Assembly (NCBI RefSeq): GCF_021018895.1 | Contig: NC_079373.1 | Location: 15,410,501 to 15,474,500, forward strand | Origin: Seriola aureovittata | Taxonomy: Eukaryota > Chordata > Actinopteri > Carangiformes > Carangidae | Reading direction: 5' to 3' | DNA length: 64,000 bases | Shown here: piece after piece, positions 33,478-47,000 of the stretch | How positions within the stretch are numbered: the first letter of the stretch is position 1 | Layout: each line of letters begins with the position of its first letter | Position numbers and translations under genes: made by a program | Notes under the pieces: model-generated | Database searches by the model: none | What the model was told of the DNA's origin: nothing | What the model saw: only the letters and a program-made list of their open reading frames with translations

Positions 33478-35172
33478 ACACAGAAAGAAATGGAAAGAAA
33501 TAAACCAATTGGAAGTTTTTCCTATAAATTATAATTCATGATTAATCAGCACTTTCATTTTCTGACATGAAATTTATGACTTGTACCAAGACTTGATCGA
33601 CTGCACCACGAACGTTGTCCTTGTGGTTTAAGAAAACCATCTCAGTAACTTCAAGGCATTCTGAAACATAAACCAAGTCTCATTTTAAATTACAGAGTGC
33701 ATGAATGAACTGTGGTTTCAGAAATAAGGCAGGTGTAAGCGTCAAGTTCATCTTGTAGCAAATGTTTTATTATGGTGACAGTGAGTAGCCTATGTATATT
33801 CGCCATAACGAATACATACCCTTAAATGTTGGCCTCTTGGACGGTTCTTGGTCCCAGCATGAGTTCATGAGTTTAACCAGATCATCTAACCCTTCTACTG
33901 TCTCCTGTTTAAGTGCATTGCAGGGAGGTCTTTGCCCTTGCTTGCCAACCTTGTGTTCCACAAGATCCCTTTGAGCATCTGTTGTACATGTGATATAACG
34001 AAGAAATGCATCAAAACATGCAAAAACACAAATGTACAATTTGTGTACATACATGTGAAATGAACATGCTTTGTTTGGTTGTAAAGTGATGAATTATGAG
34101 GGAAACAGTGATTATCAAACAAAAAAATGATAAGACAATAAAAATTGAATTATACGCACTTGGATAGGGCTCTTTCCCAGTAAAAAGAGACCAGAGAAAG
34201 ATGCCATAGCTGATCGAGAGAGACAAAAGACTTTTTAGTAACGTGTTCAAACAGTTCAAGTTTTGAACCATACAGTATTCCTATTTAAAAATATTGATTT
34301 GAATGTTTACCTGTATCTGTCAAAAGCACGGCTAGGTACATAAGAAATATCAAGCAATGCCTCAGGAGGCATGTACTTGTATGAGCCTCCTTCCTCTCCT
34401 GTCGTTTCTCTGTTGCTGTTACTAGCACTGATTGAAACCCTGGACAGACCAAAGTCTGATAGCTACTGAGAAAAAAAACAGACACAAACAATTAAATAAG
34501 CTTCAAATAAGCTTTATTTCATATAAACTCAAGTGCTTAGGTCAATGACACTCTACCTTGGCATGAAATTCATCAGTCAGCAGTACATTACTTGTTTTCA
34601 GGTCCTGGTGGACAAGCTTCCTTGAATGGAGGAAGTTCATGCCAAGAGCCACTTCATGGGCCAAGCGGAAGGCCAGGGGCCACGGTGGAGGGCCAGACAG
34701 TTCCTCTAGCAGGGTCTCAAGTGATCCTCTGTCCATGTATTCCATGACTATTCCCTTTACCATGGAGAATCCATCAATTGGCGGAATTCCCTCAAAAAAT
34801 CCATAAACCCTCAGCACATACTCACAGGAAGCACGATCCATGTGATTAACCTCTTTAGACAGTTCTTTCTCCTTGGGCACGAGGGTGCTGGAGGAACACC
34901 TTATAAGGGTTGAAGTAGAGAGAAAGCAAAAGAGAAAGTGTTACTTGAATTCCTATTTACCATGCATGGTTGTGCATGAATTAAGTTAAAATAAGTCCTC
35001 CAGAATATTTATAAATTTACCGAACATCATCATTAAGTAGCTTAATGGCCACATCAAACATCAATCCTTTGTGCCTGGCCTTGTAGACACAACCAAATCC
35101 CCCACGACCAAGAAACTTCCATTTCTCCTCCAAGTCATCACGGACCACAGTCTCGTGGCACGGCAGCGCCAT
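32447..35172 (-). CDS. RIP-family Ser/Thr kinase with C-terminal CARD-like domain, 10 coding exons
   Basis: Likely innate-immune signalling kinase. Coding exons: 35172-35021, 34899-34557, 34462-34311, 34209-34160, 33978-33820, 33660-33587, 33393-33303, 33222-33167, 32927-32882, 32709-32447; 461 aa if the last exon reads through to its stop. Kinase domain about 14-300: GRGGFGCV loop, VAIK lysine K44, MEYMDRGSLETLLEEL hinge, catalytic loop HQDLKTSN (D150, N155), DFG D168, MPPEAL, and CWDQEPSKRPTF. The Arg of HRD is replaced by Gln, as is common in RIP kinases (HHD in RIPK2, HKD in RIPK1). After a linker, residues about 375-458 look like a CARD: QEKMRILV...ESVTAAFYNALKKHEPGLVKEL. No RHIM or ankyrin repeats were seen. 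Kinase plus C-terminal CARD is the RIPK2 layout, but the linker is shorter and the sequence divergent. An alternative last exon may exist (donor 32467, acceptor 32378, then Asp-Gly-stop). Confidence 0.85.
33416..33481. repeat. (CA)n microsatellite in a kinase-gene intron
   Basis: CA repeat next to exon 7 of the RIP-like kinase gene, about 23 bases before its acceptor. Confidence 0.97.
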
Positions 35173-35449
35173 CTCCTGCTAAGACTGCAACCCTCAAATC
35201 TATCATATTTATGTAAAAAAAAAAAAGAAAAAAGTAATGAAACATAACTGAAGTGGTTAAGCAGCTACGTATACATTTGTTTGTATACACTGCATTGCAA
35301 TTACTGCTTGTACTGTGTTCTTGTTTATACAGTCAGAGTGAGTAAAAGCAGTAACTAAGAGGTTCAAGCACATAACACACACATTCCATCAACATCTCTC
35401 TGGTGTGTCTTGTTCTCATTATGTTATTAAAAATCTGGCTTGTACTCAC

Positions 35450-35530
35450 CTTATATCCCTTCACGGGTTGTCCACATAAAAATCCAAGAGTTGGGAGTTC
35501 TGTCACACTCAAGCTGTAAGAGAACAAGAC
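35450..35530 (-). other. Probable 5' UTR exon of the RIP-like kinase gene
   Basis: On the - strand a good donor, AAG|gtgagt, closes an exon whose last base is 35450. Its 5' edge is not defined but lies near 35530. The first coding exon would start at a TTGCAG or CTTAG acceptor 10-16 bases before ATG 35172. Confidence 0.45.
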
Positions 35531-37300
35531 GTTAAGAGCTCTAACTTCCTGTTTTTGTAGAATGATGCAATGGCTGAGGGGTGGGATTAAAACTGAGGAA
35601 CTCGAGCTGCATGGTCTGCTCAGACCACGAGTAGGAAATGGGTATTGAGAATAGTGTGGGTCACACTTCCTGTTAGTCTTTTATTTCTTGGATGAAGAAG
35701 AATACTGTGGAAAGAATGAATCAAAATGCTTCCACCAGCAAAGTTTGACTGCAATTCTCTACAAGGAATGTAATAATGATATTTTGAAATAAAAACATAA
35801 ATAAACATACAACTGCATTAAACTTTTTTCTTTGTAGGAATTAAATGCAGCCACAAACTGAAATATATTTCTTCTTGTGTCACTATTTTTATGGTGGTTA
35901 TCTGAAGGTGTGGTATTATAAACTTTCAGTCCAGTTGTTTTTATCTTTAGCTGTCATCTAGGAAGTTTTGCTCACACTGCAGCTTTTATTTGAGTCAGTC
36001 CTGAATGAGCCTCAATATAGATAAAGAATAAACATGTGACCTATTATTAAGTTAACAAATCACAACATTTCACTCAAGGTCTTGTAAGTTAAAGGTGAAT
36101 TATCCTTTCTCCATTATTCTGAGTGCTAAACTCTGAATAGTGGCTGCCCTTTGTTTTTGTTTTGTTTTTGCTAAACACAGGATTTAGTGAGACATTTAAC
36201 AAATAATAACTCACTCACATTGGATTAAATAGATGTAATGAAGCCAGTTACAACTAGTTATTAGCCTGCCCGTTCTTTTGAGAAAAAATTATTATATATA
36301 TTTAAAGATGTAAGTACACATACACATTCATTCAAACATCCACAGCAACATATGCATGCATACACATTTGCCCATCATGGAGATAATTACATGCTCACAA
36401 TATTTAAGCTGAGCTACAGCTACTGCACTGAGCCTTGCTTTTGGTCTTACACCTACATGATTCCTGACCTTCTTCCTAGAATCTCTTTCTCATTACTTCT
36501 CTTCATCCCTCTGTCTCTCTGCCCTGCATGCTCCCTCCCTGCACACGCAAGACAAAAGCCACGCTGAGACTGTTGTCTGTCTAAATTATTGATGTCAAAC
36601 GCTGATCTAGAAAAATCACAGACTCAGGCACAGGCTCCTGTGGACACATCAGCTATCATGGATCTATACTGTGTGTGCACAGTCTCACATCTACAGCCCT
36701 TTCATTAAGCAAACTGAAGTGTATTTACTCATATCCCATGCTGCCTTGCTTTTTCAGCCGGTATCGATAGGCGCGGTCTGTTCTCACTCTCTGCATTTCT
36801 ATTGCTCTCACCCCTCCCTCTTCTCCACCCACCCTCATTTACGCTGAGCACAGTGTGGACCTCTCTTACCAGTGGCTGCTCTCCACAACATCTCTCCTCC
36901 TGGCTTCCTTTACCTCATCCTCTGTCCTTCTGAAACCATTTATTATACTCTCCTTTATTTGCTTCCCTCTCTGCCCTTGTCTCATGCTGATGATATGTGA
37001 GGCGGGGAGATTGGTGTAAAGGGGAGCTCTCTGCACTGGATCTCTGAGTGGAGAGGTGAGCGTCTGTCTTTCCCACCAGTGCTTCAAGGCTGGGGAGCAT
37101 CACTGATGCAGGTTGCATCCTCTGGAGCAGCGACTGGACAGCCTCAGGAGAAAGCAGATAGATCCACGTGCACGCCTGGATGTGCTTTGTGTTGGGAGGC
37201 AGAAGGCAGCAACTGAGGGAGGAGAGCATTTAGCAAGAGGCACCCGAGTCACAGGGGTTTGGGGGAGGTGGGCGTTGGGTCTGCAGGGAGTGTTTTAAAA
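35531..37300. other. Intergenic region between the kinase and the next + strand gene
   Basis: AT-rich to about 36700, then richer in CT. No coding exon is supported. It probably holds the kinase promoter at the left and the next gene's promoter at the right. Confidence 0.55.
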
Positions 37301-37314
37301 GTGAAAGGAGGAGT

Positions 37315-37332
37315 GGGGGGGGGGGGGGGGGG
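37315..37332. repeat. Poly(G) run of 18
   Basis: Homopolymer of G upstream of the candidate first exon at 37665. It is a likely sequencing and assembly weak point and a possible G-quadruplex. Confidence 0.95.
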
Positions 37333-37709
37333 TTTGTCTGCTCTGCTCTGAGATCAAAGAACTGGAAGACGGAGGATTGCTTTTCACTCTGGAGAGTCTA
37401 GGGAGTCACAGGCTCTCCAGAGACTGTGGCATTACAATTAGAGACCAGAGGTTGTCTGCAGCACTGACTGAAAAGCAAAGGGAGGTGGTGGTTAAGGACA
37501 CTGAGTGGGAAGACCAGGCAAGAGACTTCATCTGGACAGAGGTGAGCCTGCTTCCCGATTGAAGACTCAGACTAAGAAGAAGGAGGAAGAGGATAACGAA
37601 GAGAGTCCGTCCAGGAAATTGGCGAGGTTTCTTTTTTCGCAAGAATCTATAGGAGGATCCCATCATGGCTGTCCAACTCATCCCTGAATCGGCCGTGTGT
37701 TTGCTCATG
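37333..37709 (+). other. Candidate first exon A of an unidentified large gene (CDS 37665-37709)
   Basis: A purine-rich leader of about 330 bases leads to ATG 37665 in a good context (catcATGG). The 15 codons (MAVQLIPESAVCLLM) end exactly at a consensus donor, ATG|gtgagt, in phase 0. The peptide did not let me name the gene. No downstream exon was recognised in the following 26 kb, so the first intron would be long, as is usual for large neuronal or signalling genes. The 5' edge is arbitrary; an internal donor-like gag|gtgagc at 37541 could split the leader. Confidence 0.4.
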
Positions 37710-38199
37710 GTGAGTCTCGGAGGGGTACAGTATTGCCCGCGCTGTCTACTGGTTGTCTTTGTTTCTTTCTTCCTCTGCTGTGCCTTTCTCTCATCACTCT
37801 CTCCTCGTGGCAAATGTTCATGCACCCACTAAAGCAGGATGTAAGCTGTCATCTCATTAAAAGGTATCTTGCTTGTTTGCTCCTCCCCTTTACTACCATC
37901 TACCAGTTTGCAATCTTCCGATAACTTTCTAGTGAGGATCAGGAGCTGCTTTCTGTAGAAAAGAAACGCGTGTCTTTTTGCATTCAACTCACAAAACTCT
38001 AGCTTTTGTCCAGCTCCTCCACTTGTGCAACTACTGCAGTGGTCAAGTGTGGGAGAAATCCCTGACAGACCAGTGCAGCCATGGGGTGCTGAACATGGTG
38101 TCAGTGTGTGTTGGAGTCATTTAATTCATGTGTGAGCAAAAATTATGTGTGAGTGTCTGCAGTATGTGCATGTAAATAAGTTGCTAAATGGTTGGTCTC

Positions 38200-38204
<5 letters not shown>

Positions 38205-38241
<37 letters not shown>
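38205..38241. repeat. (TG)n microsatellite
   Basis: About 18 TG units. Confidence 0.96.
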
Positions 38242-38243
<2 letters not shown>

Positions 38244-41200
38244 ACAGAGATTAGCATGTGATCGATCATTTCCCATCTTTGAGACTGAACCAATTCAATT
38301 ACACATTATAGAGAGACCAGTTTTGCTGCAGCCCCTGGCAGAGGATTTGCAGGATCTTGTTAGCGTAACATCCAGTCCTTCATTGACATGACACAGATTG
38401 GCTTGGCTTTCCCTGGTTCAGCCTGGTTCAGATCTGGCCATAGAGAGCGATGAAATAGAAACACACAACATGCTTCAATCCACTAAACTCTTCTTTTTCC
38501 TCTGTCCAGCCGCAGAGTGAAACAATGGCAGTGTGGCTTTGCTGCATGTGCAGAATACAGATAAGGCATGGACCCCTCTTATGATAAGCTTCAATGAATT
38601 GAATGTACACCCCGTACACTGGCTGAGTCTGTATAAGAGAGCATGTTCTGCTCATTCTCATTCTATAGTGTTGGCATTCTGCAGTCCCAGGGGGAGTCAT
38701 GCATCGCCGCACTACCTGCTATCTCCACCTGTCATGGCTGTCTGTTACTATGGCGATAGGCCATGCACCCCACTTGAGGGAGAGGAGGCAGTAAAAGTAG
38801 CAGTGCAAGAGAGGACGGACAGGGCAGAGAGAAAAAGATGTAAAAGGAAGTGTGAGGGAAGAAGGCAGGAATAAAAGGAGGAATTACAAAATAAAAGCGT
38901 CCCTTTATTTCTGCAGAAACACTACAACAAATCATGTCAATACTGTCACTCATCCTTAAGGATTTTTTATTTTTTTTTGCCTGGCATAGCGTGGAGACAT
39001 GAATGGGTTTATCTGCTGAGCATCGACTCATATCGCAGACAGTTGGTGTCCCATGACTCCATTTTGCACTGCCTCTGCATATGTTAGAATTAGCATAGAG
39101 GGCGTTCCTTTACAAGTGCTGTTACTGTCATAGCTGACAGCCTTAAAAATACCTTTCTGTCACCCCAACTCACATAGAAAAACTACCTTACTGTCACAAC
39201 TTTTTAATGTCACTGTTCCATCTCTGATTAGAGCCCCACATCTACAATTTTTCACCATTCAGAGCCGCTTTACTCTCTGTCAGTTGGCGATGAGCAAGAC
39301 ATTTCAATCTCGACATCATTGGCTCTTTTGGTGTTTTCTTTGGCAGAGATTTATTTACGCCTGTTACTGTAAGCTCACCAGGGATAAGGAATAACATGAC
39401 TTAAATCTGTTCTGTGGTGAATTTTCCTTTACATGCCGAACAGCAGTGACATCTGATCACTCATTTCAGAGCTCAGTGATTTGTTCACAAAATCCCTGGC
39501 ATTTGTATTCATGCTGACGTGTTCAGAGCTTGAACCTATCTTAATTATTAATGGGAGTTTATGCAGTAAATGTGTGTTGTATTGTGTTTTGTGCGTGCGT
39601 GCATGTGTTTGTGTGTGAGCCAAGATTAATATTGATCATGCCTCCTGCTTCTGTGTATATTAATATTTCAGGTGTTTAAGTGATTATCTCCTGCAGTAAT
39701 TACAGGAGCTGCTTTAAATAATTTGCACTGACAGCACAACAAATAACCTGCATCACGCACATTCAAGATAGATAGATAGATAAAGCTGAGGAAAAAAATG
39801 ACGCACTGTTGTGTAATGTGATTGGCTGAGACTTACAGTAGCTCAGCTATAAAATTCAACAGTCTCATGTCTTTAATAGAAACTGGGCCAAGTGTGGGAG
39901 CTTATTGTGAGAGAATCATGGCCAGTGTCCTAATAATTTTGTGAATGGGATCAATAAAATAGTATGACTAGCATGAGAATCAGGTGAATGAGTCTTATGG
40001 GAATTATAGTCATTTTTTAACACACTTCATTTTCATGGATTAATTAAATATGGGCACATTTTATATATGTAGGAGGGTTTCAACTCAAGTGTATCTACAT
40101 GGACCGAACAGGATCTATCTCCGTCTGCCTGGCCTGATGGAGAAGGATGCAGAGATCAATAACAAGATGTCTCCAGCCAAGACACACAGAGACATGATGT
40201 CATGTGATGTTAGAACAGATCCCAAACTAGATACTATCATTTGACCTCAATGGACCATGCTATAGCTTTGCTGCTGAGCTCTCTATCACAGGGATATGAT
40301 ATGTCTCCAAGCGTTTTTATCCTTTTCCTATAGTGGAATGAGTGACTACTACTGTGCAAGAGTGGCATTTATTTTCATCCTGGACTTGTGCGATTACATA
40401 TAAGTCTTTCCTTTTGTGGTTCAAACTAATGTGTGTGCTCTTGATTGCTGTTTCTTTACTGCTTCAAATCAGAACTGGAGCAGCTATAGTCTTTGCCCCC
40501 ACACTCATCACTGAGCTGATTAGCTCTGCTCTTGAGGGCTCTGAGAAGAGCAGCTCTTAGCTACCTTCAAGAAGCATATACCCTGGGGGGTACCCCGAAA
40601 TACAGAATTAAATACCAACAAAGGTAAACTAAATATGGGTTTTAAAAAGAGCTGCTTTAAATATGTACCTTTTAATGAGTACAGGAGATAAATAACAGCA
40701 TTGATTACTGTCTAAATTCAACAAGATTTCACAGACTTCAGTCAGAGGGTTCAGTTTCTTTTTGATGCAGCTAATCCAGGATTTATCACCAATTCAACAC
40801 ATGCTGATTACATGCCACATGGAATTATAATTAGAAAAGGCTGTCAAATTGGAAGCACAGTTCTCAATTTACTTCTCTGGCTCATCTTTCTTTTTTTGAA
40901 ATCTCTTGTTTTGTCAGAGTATTTGTCCCTTTTTCCGTGTGCAGGGGCAGTTGATCAACATTCTTTTTGTTTCCTGTTACACTGGTCTCTGCAAATACAG
41001 CCGAGGGAAAGCAAGGCAAGTTGGTGTCTTGACACAGACACACATAATATAAGTGGATTATCTTCATGTTGCTGGAGGGTTCTGCTCTGCATGCAGTGAG
41101 AGAACAGCAGTTTACAACTTTGTGTTCCTCAGTGCAGCGTGCGTGTTAAAGGTCATCTGTGTGTTTTCTGCCCGAAGTAGCTCTGGTGTGGTGGATGACA

Positions 41201-41791
41201 TCATCACACACCTGCCAAAGCAATTATCACATCTATAAAGCGGTAAGTGTGTGGCTTGCACATTGCCGTGTGTGAAGTCATGTTGATAACTTCATAATGG
41301 AAGTGTTATTTATACTCAGGCAAGCATCCCAGTACAAACTTATAACTACACAGAAACTCCAAAACAAAGACCTCATGTTGCCCCTCATGTTGGCGCCCAT
41401 GTCTCTTCATTACTGTGCCTCATTCAATTATCCTGTCACTGAGGATGGAGACCAGATGACTCAGTGTGATCAAGTCAGAGGATTCATTCAACGCTAATCA
41501 AATCGCTGCTCTATGACGTGATGTACTAAATGCTGGCTACATACATCTGACTTAATTGCAATGTGCAATAGCTTCTGCTTATTCCCGTACAACTAGTCCA
41601 GACAATAAATCATGGGTTCATTATCAGTGTTTGTATTTTCCATTCCTGATCTGTAGATACAGCAGCCAGTGTACAAAATGAGGAGGGCTGAACAGCATGG
41701 GGGAGGGTTAGCAGAATGACATCATACTGAGATAATTGATTAATGCCCTGTAACAATGGCAGGAGAGGGAGGGAGAGAGGCAGATAAAATT

Positions 41792-41824
41792 GCATGTGTG
41801 TGTGTGTGCGTGTGTGTGTGTGTT

Positions 41825-41873
<49 letters not shown>

Positions 41874-41909
41874 GTGTGTGTGTGTACGTGTGTGTGTGTA
41901 TGTGTGTGT

Positions 41910-41958
<49 letters not shown>

Positions 41959-41999
41959 TGTGTGTGTGTGTGTGTGTGTGTACGTGTGTGTGTGTCTGT
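41792..41999. repeat. Compound (TG)n array with regular TACG interruptions
   Basis: About 200 bases of TG repeat, broken by tacg, taag and ttgc interruptions at several places. It gives long Cys/Val and His/Thr frames on the two strands, neither of them a gene. Confidence 0.97.
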
Positions 42000-42461
42000 A
42001 GACCTACATATGTCTGGAAAGACTTTTGTACTTTTGGTTCACCTGGATGGAACAAACACAGTAAAAATCCATCAGTATAAGTAATGCATATATATATAAG
42101 CAAAACAAGGAAGTACAGAGGATGAAGACATGCATGTCCTTTATAAATCAACAAACAATCCACTCCAAGATATGCAGAAACAACAGAACTATACACAACA
42201 CAAACACACACACAGACACACATACACACACACACACAAACCTTCATATTACTGCAAGAAGTGACTGTAATTCCAAAGAACAAATTTATAGATTTCCACC
42301 TCTTATGGGTGATTAGTATGAATGAGAAAAACAAGCACAGATTTTTTTTTTTTTTTTCTTAATGTTGTCTCACAATCTGCTGCTTTACATTATCTTCTTG
42401 CACGTCTTCATCCTCTGTACTTCCTTGTTTTGCTTATCTGTACAGTTCTAGTTTCCCCATC

Positions 42462-42474
42462 ATAATAATAAATG

Positions 42475-42512
<38 letters not shown>
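42462..42512. repeat. (AAT)n microsatellite
   Basis: About 16 trinucleotide units with one interruption near 42473. Confidence 0.96.
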
Positions 42513-42514
<2 letters not shown>

Positions 42515-43802
42515 TTTTCATCATTCATCATTTCCTTAATACTGCAGTCTGACTGCAGAACAGTCATGCTTGAGTGATGTTGGGAGCTGGTTCTGCTGAT
42601 GTCAGCTAACTAAAGCTCTGGAGTTGCTGCAGGGGGAAAGAAACACTTTTACTTTACAGAAGAAAAAAAAATGTCTGTTACACAACTCACCATGCTAGTT
42701 GTGTTCAGTCTGTTTCGGTGAATCTAATGTTCACATTTTAAATGTGTTAATTGTACACATGTACTGCCTCCTCAAAGTGTGCTCCCAACAGAAATGGCAA
42801 CATTAAATCAGCTTCAGTTCTTCATTTAATTCAACAGAAAAAATGAATTTTAGAAGACAATTTAACAGACACACAGCTGGGCTCCATATCATCTTTTCAT
42901 GTGACCTCATTACTACCTATTACCACGTTTTTACTTTATAACATTACAGCTAATGTGTCCAGTAGAAATGGAGCAACATTATCATCCATCATTGGAGTCA
43001 AGTTTCTGGATACCTGAAGAGTGTAAGTCCAATATTTTCACTCTCCTCTTAGCTCTGGTTTGGTCTCCTCCAGCTCCAGAGAAAAACATCTTTAGTTTGC
43101 TAGCTGCTTGACTCTCTTCACCAGCTAACGTTAACTAGCAGATAACTTTGCCCTGCCATTTGCTGCTGGCCAGGTGCATAGAGTGGCTTTATTTATTTAA
43201 TTATTTCAGTTAAAAACAACTGCTTGCTGGAAATAGGGCTAATGAAAGCAGTGTTAGCTACAGTACAAGTATAACAGTGAGCGTAAATCGGCCGAAAAGC
43301 TCCACAGAGCTGCAGAGTTTGTGGGTTCCTCTACACATAGACATTTGATTTAATGCGGCCATAAAATGTTGATTAATGCAGTTTATGTTGTTATTAGGAT
43401 GTCATTATATAGTTTGTTTCTTCAAGGTTGAATATGCACCTATTCGCTGAGTCCACAAAGTCATGAACACAGCTGAGGTTTGATATTGATCGGAGCTTTG
43501 ATTCTTGGATATACAGCTTTGAACGTTGGCCATGATCGCAGAATTGATCGGCCTTGTCTTAGATCAAAGGAACATCGTCAAGAAATTCCTGCTTTAGGCT
43601 GGATTTGGTTGTAACCTTTGTGAAATGTTATGTTATGATGTTAAACTTTTTTTTGTTTTGTTTTGTTTCTTCGGTCAGAGTGAGAGGATGAGAAAATGTA
43701 AAAGCGAGCAAGAGCAACCCACAGGAAATGCAAGCAAAAGAAATGGGTCTAGTCTGTTACCACATGCATAAACATATAGGGGTATGAGTGTGTGTGAGAG
43801 AA

Positions 43803-43819
43803 GGGGGGGGGGGGGGGGG
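43803..43819. repeat. Poly(G) run of 17
   Basis: Second long G homopolymer of the window. Confidence 0.95.
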
Positions 43820-44001
43820 TGGCAGAATACCATTAAATCTTTTGAGCTGTTTACACTGCAGTCTGTTTAAGGACTATTGATGAGCTGCAGAGGTGAAGGC
43901 GCCTCAATTCTAATTGACTTCACCAGAGTATCTGCTCGCTCAGCTGTGGTCATTTGAGTGTTTGTGCGTAGCCAGGGGAAGGTCTCAGGTGTGAATATGT
44001 G

Positions 44002-44003
<2 letters not shown>

Positions 44004-44053
<50 letters not shown>
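44004..44053. repeat. (TG)n microsatellite
   Basis: About 24 TG units. Confidence 0.97.
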
Positions 44054-47000
44054 ACAGTGCATGCCCCCCTGCATGTTAATGCACGCGGCAGGCTCACAGT
44101 GGAGTGTGACAGCATTCCTTGTGTGTCTAATGGCTGACCGACTGGGAGCCAGGGTATCAGACGAGGTTAGCTTGTTTTGGAGGTATGAGGAAGGGGTTAA
44201 TGAAACGATCTTTCACGAGCAGAACGTGACCTAGTGTGTGTACTCTGGTAGATTCTCATCAAAGTCCATCAGTACTTCCCTGTGCTCTGTCTCTCTGCCT
44301 CTACCCTGATGTTTATTAGAGCTCTCCAGGTCTGCTCTGTCTACCTCTGCGGATGTATTGAAATGCACTGAAATTGCTCAGATGAAACCTGGCTTGTTAA
44401 TTATGCGATTCTGGGGTCGATGCTGTGTATGAGTCTGTGCATAAACGTGGGCAAAGATGTATATTTACATTCACTGTAAGATTACTGGCCATTTCATTGA
44501 TTGAACAGCAGCAGGAGAAAGAACTGCATCTTTCCTTTCTTATCGCCCACACACACACTCCTATATTTACACAAAACTCGTCCACTCACACATGGCCTGC
44601 TATATGGTGCAGTCAGTCAATGCTTTCAGAACAAACTAAAAATGTTTAGATGAAATTCCTGCAGCAGCTTCAAGAGATTCCCATCTTATTTCAGTTGGCT
44701 TGCAGGACATTGCCTACAGCAAAACCTGCATATGACATTTATCTGACGGCTGTCCCCTTTAGAAGGTCAAGCTGCCGTGGAAATAAACCTCTCAGGGTAG
44801 ATAAATGAGGGTTTTCTGCTCGGTGTTCCAGCATCAAAACACAATAAGCTCAGTGTATTCCAGTTTAATCAATCATGGCAGAATCTGAAGCAAGCCTCTG
44901 GGTATGGTGGATGCGATGCATTCACCAGCAGAGGCGGGGGTCAATAAGTGTTCTGTGTCTACTGCTTTTTGTTATTGGTTTTGGGTCTCATCTCTTGCCT
45001 TTGATCTATGTGACCTGTCTGGAAATAAATTTGCTGTGATTTTCGACAGTGAAGAAAAGGTAGAGCAGACTGGGGCTGAGTTCGCATTTGGTTATCTGCT
45101 GCATGCTAGTGCTAATGTAATGAATACATAAATTATTTTCAGGGGCAGCAGTAGTGTCACATTTGCAAGGTGCCACCTGTCATATGTGCCAGGATGCAGG
45201 TTTAGGGGAGGGGCAGCAGGGTGGCATGGGAGTAACAGAAGCACCAGGCGGTCTGATTGGCTCACCATCTGTCTCTGGGACCGAACAGATGTCTGAGTAG
45301 AAAGACCAGTCTCCATTTTCTTCCAAGTTCATTTTCTCTCCCTTTGTGTGTATGTTTGTTGCTGTGAATCTCATTGCATGTGTATATGTATTTTTGAGTG
45401 CACACTGCAGTGTGTGTGCTTCTGACGTTTCACACTCTGGCTGACACAGGTCCCAGTGGGGCTGATTGTCTTCCATATGGAGTGACTTAACAGAGAACAG
45501 GTCCTCGTCATAATGAAGAGCTGTCTTGTTAGCAGCACTTACAGGATAAACAGGGAGAGCCAAAGTGAAGGGCGAATCACTTTGCACATGTACCATATTA
45601 GGCAAGGTTTATTAATAAACTTTTTCTTGAGATTCAGAGTTTGAACTTTCATCTATTTTCAAGGATGAAACGAGAAGTACAGAGAATAACTTTGTTTCAC
45701 TTCACCCTCTTGCACCGTGGTTCTACTTTCCATCAGGATTAGCTGAGTGTACAACACATGCAGAACACACATTGTGGAAATCACAGGAAAAAAACTAAAG
45801 AAGTAAGACTCAAAAAGAGGAAGGAAAATGAATTTACAGTATTTAATGGTGTGATAGTGATTGTGATTCATCTTGGTCACAGTGTAAACTGTTGCTGGAC
45901 TTCTTTACAATTGATGACAATTGTTGTATTTCAGCAATTACAACTTCTTTACTCTGTGATGTGATATATGGACAATTGCTTACAATTTTTCGCCAATGAA
46001 AAACAACTATCATAGATAATCACACACCATCTGACTCAAATATTCAGTGGAAACTAGGCACATATTTTGAAATGACTGTATGTTTGGTGTTTGTGTGTTT
46101 ATGGCAATGTCCATTTTTCCCCTGAGGGGGTGCAAGTGTTTGCTTGTGTGACAGCGATTTGCCAGTGTCTCATAATAGCAAATGGTGGTAGAGGTGAATG
46201 ACTTACGCTTTCCATTTTGATTTACTGAGAAAAGCATATGCACAAAAAGTGAAACCAGGATGGAGGGCAACAGTATCATCCTGTTTGCAACAGGAAGCAA
46301 CACTTTTCTTCAGAAAGGTGAGGTAAATTGTGGTTATATATTGAGAAACATGTGCTCTGCACACTACCACTTTCAGTAAGACTGTTTTTGCCTCATCTGT
46401 TTCCACTAATCTGAATGTGGTCCAGCTCAGAAACTTAGAGACTCTTAAACATCTCTTCTGGAGGGTGACAAAAGTGTGTCCTTGGTTGTCCTAGTAACAG
46501 CTGCCTTACTGCAAAGCACTTTGAAAAGGTGACTTTTTTTCCTCTTTTTTTGTCCTTTTCCTTTTAACGCTCAGCACAAAGTTAATAAATTAATTATTGT
46601 ATGATTACATCCAAGGTACCCCTAAATATACCTACAGCAAGACATCCTTTCTCCTCAAAATCTGTAGTTAAGAGGAAAAAAAGTATATGCTTTATGTCTA
46701 ATGATGCATTGATTTGAAGTTTTGTGGCCACCTTATCATAAATCTAACAATACAAGTTTATTCACCGTTCCAGTTATAAAAAAAACACAGTGGAAATGTA
46801 GCAGGAGTAAGGTGTAAAGACATAGAATATTTAAAGTGTATGGGTGCAGTATGAATCTGTAAGCAATAAACCTTTTAAATATGGAAGTGGTGGTTCCTCT
46901 TTGAAACATGAGAGCAGAGCTGTGTCTGGATTTAGAAGAGTAGATGATTCACCACAGAGCAATGATGGAAGGAAGATGATGAAAGAGCAGGACATGGGCA

